Shown: positions 43,818 through 53,413, counted from the stretch's first letter. The stretch is DNA of 64,000 nt from Clostridiales bacterium (GCA_902363045.1 CABIYX010000009.1:25222-89221), one strand, 5' to 3'. Notes: a model not told the origin generated them from the letters alone. Translations and numbers: made by a program.

Positions 43818-45629
43818 ATGAGAAGTCCACAGACAGTATTGGAAACCCTACGAAAGCACGCGCAGAAAGCGCATTACCAGTATGAGCGTCTTTACCGCAA
43901 CCTGTATAACCCTCAGCTCTACCTTCTGGCCTATCAGAACCTATATGCGAACAAGGGGAGTACGACGGCTGGAGCAGATGGCGCTACCCTCAGCGGTATG
44001 AGCCTGAAGCGAATTGAGTCCCTGATTAAAAAACTGCGGGACCGCAGTTATCAACCCCACCCCGCCAGGAGGCAGTACATCCCCAAGAAAAGTGGAAACG
44101 GGCTGCGCCCGCTGGGTATCCCGGCGGCAGACGACAAACTGGTACAAGAAGCCGTTCGCATGATTTTAGAAAGCATCTATGAACCGACCTTTCAAAGCAC
44201 ATCTCATGGTTTTCGGCCCGGAAAAAGCTGTCATACCGCCCTGTCGCAGATACAGAAAACCTTCACCGGCGTCAGCTGGTTTGTGGAGGGCGACATCAAA
44301 GGGTGTTTCGACAACATCGACCACCACATCCTGGTCAACATTCTGAAACGAAGGATAAAGGACGAGGCTTTCATAGACCTGATTTGGAAGCTGCTCCGGG
44401 CCGGGTATCTGGAGGACTGGATGAAGCACCAGACCTACAGTGGCACGCCGCAGGGCTCCGGGGTAAGTCCACTCTTGGCGAATATCTATATGAACGAGCT
44501 GGACCTGTTCATGGAAAAGCTCCGGGCGCAATTCGGCAAGGGCGACAAGCGGCGGTTCAGCAACGACTATGTCAATGCCAACCACCACTATGCGCGAACC
44601 AGAGAACGAAACGCCAAAAAATGGAACACCATGAGCGAAGAAGAACGGAAAGACGCCAAAGTCATGCAGAAGAAATTACAGGCAATCCTGCTATCTACCC
44701 CCAGTCGGGAGCCAATGGACCCCAACTATCGCAGAGTTCTATATGTCCGTTACGCCGATGATTTTCTAATTGGCGTGATTGGAAATAAAGCGGACGCCGA
44801 ACAAATCAAGACCGCCGTCAGTGAATTTCTGAAACAGGAATTGAACCTCACCATGTCGCCTGAGAAAACCCTGATTACCCACGGACATGACAAGGCAAGA
44901 TTCCTGGGATACGACATCACCATCAGCAAGAATCAGGCGGTCAAAAAGACAAAGGGCGGCGTAAAGCGAGCCTATAATGGGCGCGTTGTCCTCCTGCTTC
45001 CAAAGGAAAAATGGATGGGTAAACTGCAAGAGTATAGGGCGCTTAATATACAAAAGGATGGCACGGGGAAAGAAATTTGGATGCCTGTGGCAAGGAACGG
45101 CTTGCAAAACAAAGAACCTATTGAAATCCTCGCACAATTCAACGGAGAAATCCGGGGTATCTACAACTATTATCGTCTGGCACGGAATGTATCTGTCCTG
45201 AACAAGTTTTGCTATGTCATGGAGTACAGCATGTATAAGACTATCGCAAGGAAAATGCGGTGCTCCGCAGCGAAAGTCAAGAAGAAATATACGAGAGACC
45301 GCATATTTGGCATAGAATACGAAACAAAACACGGGATAAAACGGGCCGAGTTCTACCATAACGGTTTCCGGAAAAGTGCGCCGTCTAAATTAGACATGGA
45401 CACAACGCCGGACTATAGATACTCCATCCGACCCAAGGAAGTCATTGCCAGATTTATGACCGGATACTGTGAGCTGTGCTGTAAAAATGAACTCCCGGTT
45501 ATGATTTACCAGGTGAAGAACCTGAAAAGTCTTTCCGGCAACGAGCCCTGGGAACAATTTATGTTGAAAAAGCGCCGCAAGACGCTGATTGTGTGCGAGG
45601 ACTGCTACAAAACAATCACAAATTCGTAG
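43818..45629 (+). CDS. ltrA: Group II intron reverse transcriptase/maturase
   Basis: The 603-residue intron-encoded protein assists splicing and retrohoming. It has RT motifs (KSGNGLRPLGIP, FRPGKSCHTAL, VEGDIKGCFDNIDH, GTPQGSGVSPLLANIYMN, active-site YADDFLIGV), a maturase domain X (about 430-540) and a C-terminal endonuclease-like zinc module with CELC and CEDC. In the latter, the usual histidine motif is replaced by MIYQVKNLKSL, so cleavage activity may be lost. ATG 43818 follows a purine-rich site. Confidence 0.94.
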   Translation: MRSPQTVLETLRKHAQKAHYQYERLYRNLYNPQLYLLAYQNLYANKGSTTAGADGATLSGMSLKRIESLIKKLRDRSYQPHPARRQYIPKKSGNGLRPLGIPAADDKLVQEAVRMILESIYEPTFQSTSHGFRPGKSCHTALSQIQKTFTGVSWFVEGDIKGCFDNIDHHILVNILKRRIKDEAFIDLIWKLLRAGYLEDWMKHQTYSGTPQGSGVSPLLANIYMNELDLFMEKLRAQFGKGDKRRFSNDYVNANHHYARTRERNAKKWNTMSEEERKDAKVMQKKLQAILLSTPSREPMDPNYRRVLYVRYADDFLIGVIGNKADAEQIKTAVSEFLKQELNLTMSPEKTLITHGHDKARFLGYDITISKNQAVKKTKGGVKRAYNGRVVLLLPKEKWMGKLQEYRALNIQKDGTGKEIWMPVARNGLQNKEPIEILAQFNGEIRGIYNYYRLARNVSVLNKFCYVMEYSMYKTIARKMRCSAAKVKKKYTRDRIFGIEYETKHGIKRAEFYHNGFRKSAPSKLDMDTTPDYRYSIRPKEVIARFMTGYCELCCKNELPVMIYQVKNLKSLSGNEPWEQFMLKKRRKTLIVCEDCYKTITNS

Positions 45630-45641
45630 GGTGGATAAATA

Positions 45642-45738
45642 GAGAGCCGTATACATCGAGAGGTGTAAGTACGGTTCGGGGGCGAGCTATGGAAAACCCG
45701 CCGCCGCGAGGCGGTAAGGCGTCTATAGTTTAGCCCAC
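45642..45738 (+). ncRNA. Group II intron domains V and VI
   Basis: Domain V begins GAGCCGTAT at 45642 and closes with ACGGTTC at 45677, the diagnostic catalytic hairpin. Domain VI follows with outer arms GGGC...GCCC and the branch-point A seven bases before the 3' splice site. Confidence 0.88.
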
Positions 45739-46125
45739 CTGCTGTTCCAGCATGAGTACAGCGCGAACTTCCTGTTCACCCTCTGGAAGCGCGTCCGCAA
45801 ATACCGGGCCTGCTGCACCGGCATCACACAGAATGTGGACGACCTCCTCCAGTCCCACACCGCCCGGACCATGCTGGCCAACAGCGAGTTCCTCGTCATG
45901 CTCAACCAGGCGGCGACGGACCGGACAGAACTGGCCCGGCTGCTGAATATCTCGGACAACCAGCTCTCTTACATCACCAATGTGGACTCCGGCCGCGGCC
46001 TCATCAAGTGCGGCAGTGCTATCGTACCCTTCATGGACAACTTCCCGAAGAACCGACTGTATAAATTGATGACTACCAAGCCCTCTGACACAGATGGCAC
46101 CATCGGGATGGGGCGGGCCGCGTGA
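45739..46125 (+). CDS. VirB4/TraE conjugation ATPase, second exon
   Basis: The exon adds 128 residues (LLFQHEYSANFLFTLWKRV, GITQNVDDLLQSHTARTML, LSYITNVDSGRGLIK) that form the C-terminal part of the VirB4 ATPase. It has no start of its own and depends on intron splicing. A short hairpin GGGCCGCG/CGCGGCCC (46115-46133) covers the stop codon. Confidence 0.92.
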   Translation: MLFQHEYSANFLFTLWKRVRKYRACCTGITQNVDDLLQSHTARTMLANSEFLVMLNQAATDRTELARLLNISDNQLSYITNVDSGRGLIKCGSAIVPFMDNFPKNRLYKLMTTKPSDTDGTIGMGRAA

Positions 46126-46155
46126 CGCGGCCCGTTTCCATGGGGAGGTGCTTGG

Positions 46156-48246
46156 ATGGATAAGATCAAGGAGAAGCCGCAGGCCACATCCTCCATCCGG
46201 GAGAAGATAACGGCCGTACCGAAGGAGTTGGTCCATCGCGGCCTGGAGGATGGGACGGACCGCCTGCGGACGCAGCTCCGTGACGCCGCCCAGCAGGGGC
46301 GGCGGGATGACTATGGCGGCGACCAAATCGAGGATACCACTGCGGACAGCATGCGCCGCATGGAGCGCGGTGCGGAAAAGCTCATTAAGGAGAAACGGAA
46401 GAACCGTGCCTCCCGCGACGGCAGTTCCGCGGATTCCACCGCTGGGGATCCCGCGCCGGAGATCCGTACACGGGAGCATGAAAGCCGTGTCAACGCCGCA
46501 GCGGCAGACCAGCCGGCGGAACCGGTCGGAAAAGCCGGGCAGCGGATCAAGACCAAGGACGCATACCTGCGCGCTCAAACGGAAACGCAGGTTTCCGGCC
46601 TGTCACCAGAGCGCACCCAGGGCCAGCAACCCTTCATCCGGGAGCGCGGGCGGCAGGCAGCGCAGAAGTCCGCGCAGGACAGAGTCGAGCGGATGCGTCA
46701 GCCAGCAGGCAGCGGGCAAGAGCCTATGCAACCTGTAGGAGATCGCCGGTCTTCCGGCAGAACTGCACATGGGAATGGGGGCAGGCGGGACGGGACTGTA
46801 TCGCCCATGCGGCCAAAGGTGGAGCCTGCCCAAGATGCCGGCCCCCTGCCAAAAGGGAAACGCAAAACACCTGCCATAAAGGAGGCAGGCCGTGGCAGGG
46901 CCGTGCGCCACGCAAAGCCGGTTGCCGGCTCCTCCAGGCGGGTGGTAAAAACAGCGGACCATGCTGGGAGGGCTGCGGCCCAGACGGGGCGTGGGGCCAC
47001 CCGTGCCGCCCAGAGCGCCAAAGCAGCCCATGTGGCACAGCAAACGGCCCGGTTCCGGCAGGCGGCAAAACAGGCGGGGAGTGCGGCGAAAAAGGCCGCT
47101 GCCAAGGCTGGAAACGCCCTGCGGGCCATCTATGCCGCCGCCAAGAGCCTGATCGCCGCTGCGGCTGCGGGAGGATCTGTCGTCCTTGCCCTGTTGGTCC
47201 TGATTTGTGTCGTCGGCCTGTTAATCGCCTCCCCCTTTGGTATCCTGTTCGCCAACGAGCCTGCTGACAGTACCTCTGTGGCGCTCAGTACGGCCATCGC
47301 CCAGATCAATGAGGAATACGCTGGTAAGCTGGAGGAACTGCAGGCCGGGGACTACGACCAGATTATCATAGACGGCGCCCCGCCGGACTGGCGGGAGGTC
47401 GTGGCGGTGTTTGCGGTGAAAACCGCAGGGACCAATGACGGCGTGGATGTGGTCACCCTGGACGCCGGCCGGGTGGAGCGTCTGCGGGAGGTGTTCTGGG
47501 ATATGGTATCCCTCTCCTCCGAGGCGGAAACCATAGACCACCCGGACAGCGACCCGGACGACGGCGAGGACGACAGCTGGACGGAAACCATCCTGACCAT
47601 CTCCGTCACGGGAAAGACCGTGGACGAGATGCGGGAACACTACGCCTTTACCGACGAACAGAACGACATGCTGGATGACCTGTTAGAGAACCTCGACCTG
47701 CTGGGCGGGGCCATTGGGAATCTGGCCGTGACGGAGGCCGACGCCAAAAAACTGCTTGCCTCGCTGCCGGCGGGCCTGAGCGCCGAGCGCCGGGAGATCA
47801 TAGAAACCGCCTGCCAACTGGTGGGTAAGGTCAACTACTTCTGGGGCGGCAAGAGCCTGGTCCTCGGCTGGGACTCCCGCTGGGGTACCACCATGCAGGT
47901 CACTGCCCCCGGCAGCTCCAGTTCCGGCACCTACCGGCCCTACGGGATGGATTGCTCAGGGTACGTTGATTGGGTATTCTATAATGCCACAGGCGGCGAG
48001 TATATCATCGGTCACGGGGGAGGGGCCTCCGCGCAGCACACCTACTGCACCACCATCTCTTGGGACGAGGCGCTGCCCGGCGATCTGGTATTTTACCCAG
48101 AGGACTCCCATGTGGGCATCGTAGGCGGCAGGGATGAGAGCGGCAATCTGCTCATCATCCACTGCGCCAGCGGATACAACAATGTGGTGATCACCGGCAT
48201 CGAGGGCTTTACATCCATTGGCAGGCCGGTATACTTTTCGGACTAA
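46156..48246 (+). CDS. Membrane-anchored NlpC/P60 cell-wall hydrolase of the transfer system
   Basis: The 696-residue protein has a long basic disordered cytoplasmic part (about 1-330), one membrane helix (about 338-362, GGSVVLALLVLICVVGLLIA), an extracellular region and a C-terminal NlpC/P60 domain (about 555-696) with YGMDCSGYVDW (catalytic Cys) and SHVGIVGG (His). It should open peptidoglycan for the conjugation channel, like VirB1/PrgK. GGGGAGGTG lies before ATG 46156. Confidence 0.92.
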   Translation: MDKIKEKPQATSSIREKITAVPKELVHRGLEDGTDRLRTQLRDAAQQGRRDDYGGDQIEDTTADSMRRMERGAEKLIKEKRKNRASRDGSSADSTAGDPAPEIRTREHESRVNAAAADQPAEPVGKAGQRIKTKDAYLRAQTETQVSGLSPERTQGQQPFIRERGRQAAQKSAQDRVERMRQPAGSGQEPMQPVGDRRSSGRTAHGNGGRRDGTVSPMRPKVEPAQDAGPLPKGKRKTPAIKEAGRGRAVRHAKPVAGSSRRVVKTADHAGRAAAQTGRGATRAAQSAKAAHVAQQTARFRQAAKQAGSAAKKAAAKAGNALRAIYAAAKSLIAAAAAGGSVVLALLVLICVVGLLIASPFGILFANEPADSTSVALSTAIAQINEEYAGKLEELQAGDYDQIIIDGAPPDWREVVAVFAVKTAGTNDGVDVVTLDAGRVERLREVFWDMVSLSSEAETIDHPDSDPDDGEDDSWTETILTISVTGKTVDEMREHYAFTDEQNDMLDDLLENLDLLGGAIGNLAVTEADAKKLLASLPAGLSAERREIIETACQLVGKVNYFWGGKSLVLGWDSRWGTTMQVTAPGSSSSGTYRPYGMDCSGYVDWVFYNATGGEYIIGHGGGASAQHTYCTTISWDEALPGDLVFYPEDSHVGIVGGRDESGNLLIIHCASGYNNVVITGIEGFTSIGRPVYFSD

Positions 48247-48250
48247 AATC

Positions 48251-48291
48251 AGGAGGACCGCTGCGGGGATACACCCCGCAGCGGTCCTCCT
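48251..48291 (+). terminator. Very stable hairpin after the transfer operon
   Basis: Arms of 18 bp beginning AGGAGGACCGCTGCGGGG (48251-48268) pair perfectly with 48274-48291. There is no T-run directly after it, but a second hairpin follows. Confidence 0.75.
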
Positions 48292-48305
48292 GCCCCGTAA
48301 AGGTG

Positions 48306-48350
48306 AGAGGGATCTGCCCAGCGTTTCCTGGGCGGATCCCTCTTGCTTTT
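48306..48350 (+). terminator. Intrinsic terminator between convergent units
   Basis: AGAGGGATCTGCCCAG (48306-48321) pairs with 48328-48343 (one mismatch), followed by TGCTTTT. It ends the transfer operon where the leftward cargo operon meets it. Confidence 0.85.
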
Positions 48351-49311
48351 ATGTATGCAGCCACGAGGCCATATCCCGCATCTTCGCCAGCGCCTCCCCA
48401 GGCCCCTCGATGCGGATAGCGCCGCCGAAGGTGAATACCCATGAGAAGAACGGCGGCGTGGGCGCCACATCCACGGTGGCCCGGAAGTGGTTGGCGTCCA
48501 CCACCTCCGTGTCCACATCCTCCCCGAAGTGATCTATGATGTTTCGCATGGTGCGGTTCTCACACAGCAGCGTCACCCGCTGGGGCATGTCGTGATACAT
48601 GCCAAAGATTTCCCGGATGTAGGACGCTGGGTCAAAGGACGGATCCGCTATGTAAGGGGCATCTGAATCCTGGATGGCCGTCATGCGGTCCACCCGGAAC
48701 TGGGCCAGTTTGCCGTGCTTTTCCGACCAGCCCACGGCGTAATAGAAATCCCGGCTCCAGATGAGGACATAGGGGCTGAATCCATAGCGGTAGCCCTTGT
48801 GTTTCAGGACCTTTTCCTTTTTCGGCGTGTACTCGAAATACTGGAAGGAGATGGCCCGTTGTTTGTGAATCGCCGTCTGGATCGCGTCGATGGCGTAGTA
48901 CACGGCCTCGTTGTCCGGCTTGGCCGTGCCGTCCATGTAGACGGGGCGGTTCAGGAGCGCGGCGTTGTGTCTGCTGGTAAGATGGCCTAACTTCTCAATG
49001 AGGGCGGTGCTTTTCTTCTCTGTGATGAGGTGGGAGGACTCCACAGCGTCCACCAGCAGTTTCAGTTCCGGCAGCTCAAGCAGCCGGGAACCGACGAAGT
49101 AGCGGTTTTGCGTGCTTTTGATGCAGATGACGTCCAGGCCGAAGTCCATGAGCAGTTGGATATCGCTGTACACATTTTTCCGGGTGGTCTGGATGCCATG
49201 AGTCTCCCAAAAACGGAGAATATCCGCGCCAGTTGCGTAGTGGTGCTCATCTGTCTGCTTCAGGAGAAGTTGTAGCAATAGGAGAATTCGGGAGCGCGGA
49301 TCGTTTTGCAT
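48349..49311 (-). CDS. WYL-domain transcriptional regulator
   Basis: The 320-residue protein has an N-terminal winged helix-turn-helix (about 8-70: ILLLLQLLLKQTDEHHYAT, TTRKNVYSDIQLL) and a WYL domain (about 130-210: HKQRAISFQYFEYTPKKE, SPYVLIWSRDFYYAVGW) followed by a WCX-like extension. WYL proteins sense small ligands or nucleic acid. ATG 49311 is chosen because GAGG lies 8 bases upstream; longer starts have poor spacing. Confidence 0.88.
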   Translation of the reverse strand: MQNDPRSRILLLLQLLLKQTDEHHYATGADILRFWETHGIQTTRKNVYSDIQLLMDFGLDVICIKSTQNRYFVGSRLLELPELKLLVDAVESSHLITEKKSTALIEKLGHLTSRHNAALLNRPVYMDGTAKPDNEAVYYAIDAIQTAIHKQRAISFQYFEYTPKKEKVLKHKGYRYGFSPYVLIWSRDFYYAVGWSEKHGKLAQFRVDRMTAIQDSDAPYIADPSFDPASYIREIFGMYHDMPQRVTLLCENRTMRNIIDHFGEDVDTEVVDANHFRATVDVAPTPPFFSWVFTFGGAIRIEGPGEALAKMRDMASWLHT

Positions 49312-49368
49312 ATTGGTCATCCTCAATTTCGAAGACACTCTTGGTGTAATGAGTTCGATCTCCACAGG

Positions 49369-49740
49369 TTACATGAGTTGTTTCTTTAATTTTTGGAAAC
49401 TCTCGTCGCTGATGACGTGCTCAATCCGGCAGGCATCTGCCTCTGCGGTTTTCGGATCCACGCCGGCGGCAATCAGACGCTCGGTAAAGAAACGGTGCTT
49501 TTCGTAAATCTGTTCCGCCACTTCCCGGCCAATGTCGGTCAGGTGCAGGAAATAGTCGCTGTCCATCGTCAGAAAACCTCCATCCCGCAGGGTCGCCACC
49601 GCATGGCTCACGCTGGGCTTTGACACCTCCATATGCCGGGCGACATCAACAGAGCGCACTGTTCCTTTCTGCATTTGGAGCACTAAAATTGCCTCTAAAT
49701 AATCTTCACCCGATGTGGTGGCTTGCTGTTTTCTTTTCAT
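49369..49740 (-). CDS. DtxR/MntR-family metal-dependent repressor
   Basis: The 123-residue protein has a winged helix-turn-helix (EDYLEAILVLQMQKGTVRSVDVARHMEVSKPSVSHAV) and a dimerisation/metal domain with EKHRFFTERLI and EADACRIEHVIS, whose His, Glu and Cys positions match metal ligands of the family. There is no SH3 domain. It would repress genes when iron or manganese is sufficient. It is the penultimate gene of the leftward cargo, 18 bp after the ABC gene; GAGGG precedes ATG. Confidence 0.92.
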   Translation of the reverse strand: MKRKQQATTSGEDYLEAILVLQMQKGTVRSVDVARHMEVSKPSVSHAVATLRDGGFLTMDSDYFLHLTDIGREVAEQIYEKHRFFTERLIAAGVDPKTAEADACRIEHVISDESFQKLKKQLM

Positions 49741-49758
49741 ATTTCCCTCTTAGGACGT

Positions 49759-51498
49759 TCATGTCGGTAAGGAAGACATTTGCTGTTTCTGCTGGAGTGC
49801 AACCAAATGCGCATACAACCCGCCTTTTTTAGCCAACTCGCTGGGAGTCCCCACTTCAGTCACTTTTCCTTTGTCCAAAACAACTATCTTGTCTGCATTT
49901 GCTATGGTCCTCATTCGATGCGCAATAACTATCACTGTCCTACCTTTTAATAACGCTGACAAGGCAGTTTGTACCATTGTTTCACTTTCTGCATCCATAG
50001 ATGCAGTTGCTTCATCGAGAAGAATAACAGGAGCATTTTTTAGCAAGGCACGGGCAATAGAAATGCGCTGGCGCTCGCCACCGGATAATTTACTTCCGTT
50101 TTCCCCGATATTCGTGTCATAGCCTTGCGGTAAACGATCAATAAACTCATCACATTGGGCGGCCTTTGCTGCGGCTCTAACATCTTCGTCAGAAGCTCCG
50201 CTACGGCCAAGCCGTATATTTTCCATTACCGATTCGTCAAAAAGGGTGACATTCTGGAATACGATTGCATAGTTTTTTAACAATACTTCTGGTTCAACAG
50301 TTTTGACATCTATGCCTCCAAGTGTTATGAGTCCGGAATCGGCGTCCCAAAAACGCGCTGCTAATTTTGAAACTGTTGATTTTCCACTGCCAGATGGCCC
50401 GACTAAAGCAGTTATTTCGCCTTGCTTTGCTACAAAAGATACTCCTGTCAGAACTGGTTCCTCGTTATAAGAAAAGTAAACATCCTTGAACTCAATATCG
50501 CAGCCAATGTTATTGCAACAGTCTGAGCCGGTTTGTTCCTGTGTATTGTCTATCTGTTTCATCCGGCCAATGCTTACAAGTGCGGCAAAAACCTCCGCTA
50601 ATAGCATGAAACAGTTGGTGAATGGATCATAGATTCGACCAGCGAAAAGAAGGAACAGTATGAGCATGGGAATAGAAAGCATACCTTCAATCACCAAGTT
50701 TCCCCCTATAAGCAAAACAGCAACTAAACCAAAGCGCAGGATGAACTGAGCAGCTGTTGTAGATGCTCCGGGGGCTAACTCATTTCGGAAGGAACAACGA
50801 ATAACATTCTCTAACTTTTTATCAAGTTCATCCAAGTATACATCCGTTTTTGAGTATGCTTTTAATTCTTTTATAGTATCAATATATTCTTGTACTGCGT
50901 CATAGGCGCACCTTTTTGCCTCCAGATTTTCAAGTTCCGCCTTACTCTGTGCCTTACGAGCAAGAACAACAACAATTGAGGCAACTGGTACCGGGACAAT
51001 AATACAAAGAGCCATCCTCCAGTCTAAAACTGCCAGCCCCACGGACATAATAACAAACATAAGAATTGTGCCTAACAACTGTGGAATCGCATTAGAAAAT
51101 GTCCTTTCTAATGCTGTACAATCCCCCATAATAGTAGTTGTCAGATCGGCTAAATTTTTCTTTTCAAAGAATGACAGTGGAAGTTTTCTGAGTTTTTCAG
51201 CCAGCACAATTCTTCGGTTTGCACTTTCCTTATATGCAGCAGTGTATGTCAAATTGTATTGTACTAATTGGGCAATCGCGATCATGCCAAAAAGCACCAG
51301 GGTAATTCCGACAAAGAACGGAATATTCCGACCTACATTAACTTGAGTCCCCGCCGCTTTTTCTAAAAGCATCATTACTACCATCAACAACAAACTTGCT
51401 GGAATGATCTGTATCAAATTGGCGCAGGCAGTTGCTATAATTCCTTTCGCTAAATCTTTTGCGCCTTGATCGCTTAATGCAAACGCACGTTTTAGCAT
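49759..51498 (-). CDS. ABC half-transporter, exporter fold (metallophore-type, second subunit)
   Basis: The 579-residue protein has six membrane helices (about 1-310) and a nucleotide-binding domain with Walker A GPSGSGKST, signature LSGGERQR and Walker B VILLDEATASMD. It probably pairs with the preceding half-transporter as a heterodimer. Half-transporters next to Opp-type importers and DtxR genes resemble YbtP/YbtQ, exporter-fold proteins that import siderophores. ATG 51498 follows GAGGTG by 6 bases. Direction and substrate remain inferred. Confidence 0.88.
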   Translation of the reverse strand: MLKRAFALSDQGAKDLAKGIIATACANLIQIIPASLLLMVVMMLLEKAAGTQVNVGRNIPFFVGITLVLFGMIAIAQLVQYNLTYTAAYKESANRRIVLAEKLRKLPLSFFEKKNLADLTTTIMGDCTALERTFSNAIPQLLGTILMFVIMSVGLAVLDWRMALCIIVPVPVASIVVVLARKAQSKAELENLEAKRCAYDAVQEYIDTIKELKAYSKTDVYLDELDKKLENVIRCSFRNELAPGASTTAAQFILRFGLVAVLLIGGNLVIEGMLSIPMLILFLLFAGRIYDPFTNCFMLLAEVFAALVSIGRMKQIDNTQEQTGSDCCNNIGCDIEFKDVYFSYNEEPVLTGVSFVAKQGEITALVGPSGSGKSTVSKLAARFWDADSGLITLGGIDVKTVEPEVLLKNYAIVFQNVTLFDESVMENIRLGRSGASDEDVRAAAKAAQCDEFIDRLPQGYDTNIGENGSKLSGGERQRISIARALLKNAPVILLDEATASMDAESETMVQTALSALLKGRTVIVIAHRMRTIANADKIVVLDKGKVTEVGTPSELAKKGGLYAHLVALQQKQQMSSLPT

Positions 51499-51508
51499 AG
51501 ACAGCACC

Positions 51509-53284
51509 TCAACTTTCTATATGCCACTGCACCGTTTTGTTATAATTGTCCCACATTTTAGCATACTCGCCCTGATGCTTTATCAAATCAGAATGTGTTC
51601 CGCTTTCCGCTATCGCACCGTTTTTCATCACCAATATTTGGTCTGCATCCTGGACAGTCGAAAGCCGATGTGCAACCATAATAACCGTTTTATTCTTTAT
51701 AAGTCCATCAAAGGCCTTCTGGATTTGATGCTCATTTTCGGGGTCAGCATATGCTGTCGCCTCATCTAAAACTACAATAGGAGCATCTTTTAAAATAGCG
51801 CGGGCAATAGAAATGCGCTGTGTTTCGCCCCCGGACAGGTATATACCTTGACTTCCAATAATTGTATCTATTCCGTTTGGAAGCTTTTTCAGTATGTCGT
51901 CGCACTGCGCCAGATGAGCTGCCTTTAGAACTTCCTCACGGGTTGCCGATGGTCTTCCGGCTCTTATGTTTTCTAATAGGCTATCCTTAAACAACTTGGG
52001 GTCTTGGAACACAAATGCCACCATTTTCATTAAATCACCCTGTGGGATTTCCCTGATGTCAACGCCGCCAATTTTTACTGCGCCATCCTGCACGTCATAG
52101 AACCGAGGGATCAGACTGGCCGCTGTGCTTTTACCTGACCCGGAGTGTCCCACAAGGGCCGTTATTGCTCCTGCTTTTGCCATAAAAGTGAGATGTGAAA
52201 CTGCGGGGTGATCGGTATTATCATATGCAAATGTCACATCTTCAAAAGCGACCTCATATGTATCAGGATATTGGGGGATCGCTGGTTCTGGTTGCTGTTT
52301 AGAAGTTAAAATCATATCGATTCTACGCATAGACTCCTCTGCCTGCATTTTATAACTAGTCATATACATAATTTTATTAAGCATCACTGCGCATGCCGGA
52401 GAGAAAATCACGTAAAACAGAAAACTTTGAATAAAATCTCTGAGTGTCGGGGTCGTAAATCCAACTAGAAAGCCAATCGGAACCAGCACTAAAAAGGATG
52501 AGTTTACGATAGCATTAAATGCAACCATGCCTTTCTTGCAAGACATAGTATAAGCAAGTGCGTACTTTTTATAGGTCTCTATCGCATTATGAAATTTGGC
52601 GAACGACTTTACAGTTTGTCCGAACACCTTGACAACGGCGATTCCTCTAATATATTCAACAGCCTCATGGTTCATTGTTTCTTGAGCGTCTTGATAAATT
52701 CTCATAAACTCAGCACTATTCTTTCCCATGAGAGAGCTTTGCAGATAAAAGGCCATTCCATATAAGATAATAAGTGGAACTCCAATACGCCAGTCAAAAA
52801 TGATCATAAAGCAAACACCAGCAATCAGGGTTACTTGGGCGCCTGTTAAATCTGGCAACTGATGTGCAATAAAGGTCTCCGTTTGAAAACTGTTTTCATC
52901 AATTATTTTACGCAATTTTCCGCTTGGATTGGCATTAAAATAGCCAATTGGCATATGAGCAAGGTGCCTTAATGCTGCCATCTGCAGGTTTTTTTGAATA
53001 TGGAACGCAACGATATGAGAAGATAGCAAAGCCAAAAAGTAGAGTACTACTCCCACGAGTTCTAATCCTAATGCAAAAAGGCCCCAATTCAATAATGCTT
53101 GGCCATTCAATTGATCGCCTAAAAATACAGCGATAAGTTCTCTTGCCGCAAAATATACACAGATAAAAGGGCCTATAATAAACAACGCACTGATGCCGGA
53201 AAGGCAACGGGCAAAAGTCAAGAGGCCCCTGTATCTGCCGGCAAAACTGAGAATCCGCTTAATTCCTTTTGATTGATTGCTCAC
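51509..53284 (-). CDS. ABC half-transporter, exporter fold (metallophore-type, first subunit)
   Basis: The 591-residue protein has six membrane helices (about 18-310) and a nucleotide-binding domain with Walker A GHSGSGKST, signature LSGGETQR and Walker B VVLDEATAYAD. It should dimerise with the next gene's product. GTG 53284 gives SNQSKGIKRILSFAG; TTG 53287 is the alternative, both after AAAGGAG. It lies about 145 bp after the binding-protein gene, beyond a long hairpin. Confidence 0.88.
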   Translation of the reverse strand: MSNQSKGIKRILSFAGRYRGLLTFARCLSGISALFIIGPFICVYFAARELIAVFLGDQLNGQALLNWGLFALGLELVGVVLYFLALLSSHIVAFHIQKNLQMAALRHLAHMPIGYFNANPSGKLRKIIDENSFQTETFIAHQLPDLTGAQVTLIAGVCFMIIFDWRIGVPLIILYGMAFYLQSSLMGKNSAEFMRIYQDAQETMNHEAVEYIRGIAVVKVFGQTVKSFAKFHNAIETYKKYALAYTMSCKKGMVAFNAIVNSSFLVLVPIGFLVGFTTPTLRDFIQSFLFYVIFSPACAVMLNKIMYMTSYKMQAEESMRRIDMILTSKQQPEPAIPQYPDTYEVAFEDVTFAYDNTDHPAVSHLTFMAKAGAITALVGHSGSGKSTAASLIPRFYDVQDGAVKIGGVDIREIPQGDLMKMVAFVFQDPKLFKDSLLENIRAGRPSATREEVLKAAHLAQCDDILKKLPNGIDTIIGSQGIYLSGGETQRISIARAILKDAPIVVLDEATAYADPENEHQIQKAFDGLIKNKTVIMVAHRLSTVQDADQILVMKNGAIAESGTHSDLIKHQGEYAKMWDNYNKTVQWHIES

Positions 53285-53376
53285 CAATATCTGGACTCCT
53301 TTCAACCGGCAGAGCAAATATATGGTTTAACATAACTTCTCTGTAATCTATTTGCAATATGTCGTTTCTCTTTCTA

Positions 53377-53413
53377 CAAACGGCGTGCTATGTTTTGCAT
53401 AGCACGCCGTTTG
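53377..53413. other. Perfect 16-bp stem between binding-protein and ABC genes
   Basis: CAAACGGCGTGCTATG (53377-53392) pairs with 53398-53413. No T-run follows on the minus strand, so it is more likely an mRNA processing or stability element than a full terminator. Confidence 0.7.

Larger units (their letters stand above)
43231..45738 (+). mobile_element. Group II intron inserted in virB4
   Basis: The 2508-bp intron starts with the consensus GTGCG and ends with AC after a domain VI with a bulged A (about 45732). Removing it restores IYIDEIY-LLFQHEYSANF in frame, which fits VirB4 homologues exactly. It lies in the sense direction, as needed for splicing. About 585 bases of ribozyme domains precede the intron-encoded protein in domain IV. 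Confidence 0.93.

Noticed and set aside
48250-49370. Right end of the conjugative element placed after the NlpC/P60 gene
   Set aside because: It was considered because the transfer genes stop here, but the split terminator arms put the border at about 59.77 kb and no repeat matching the left end was seen near 48.3 kb.
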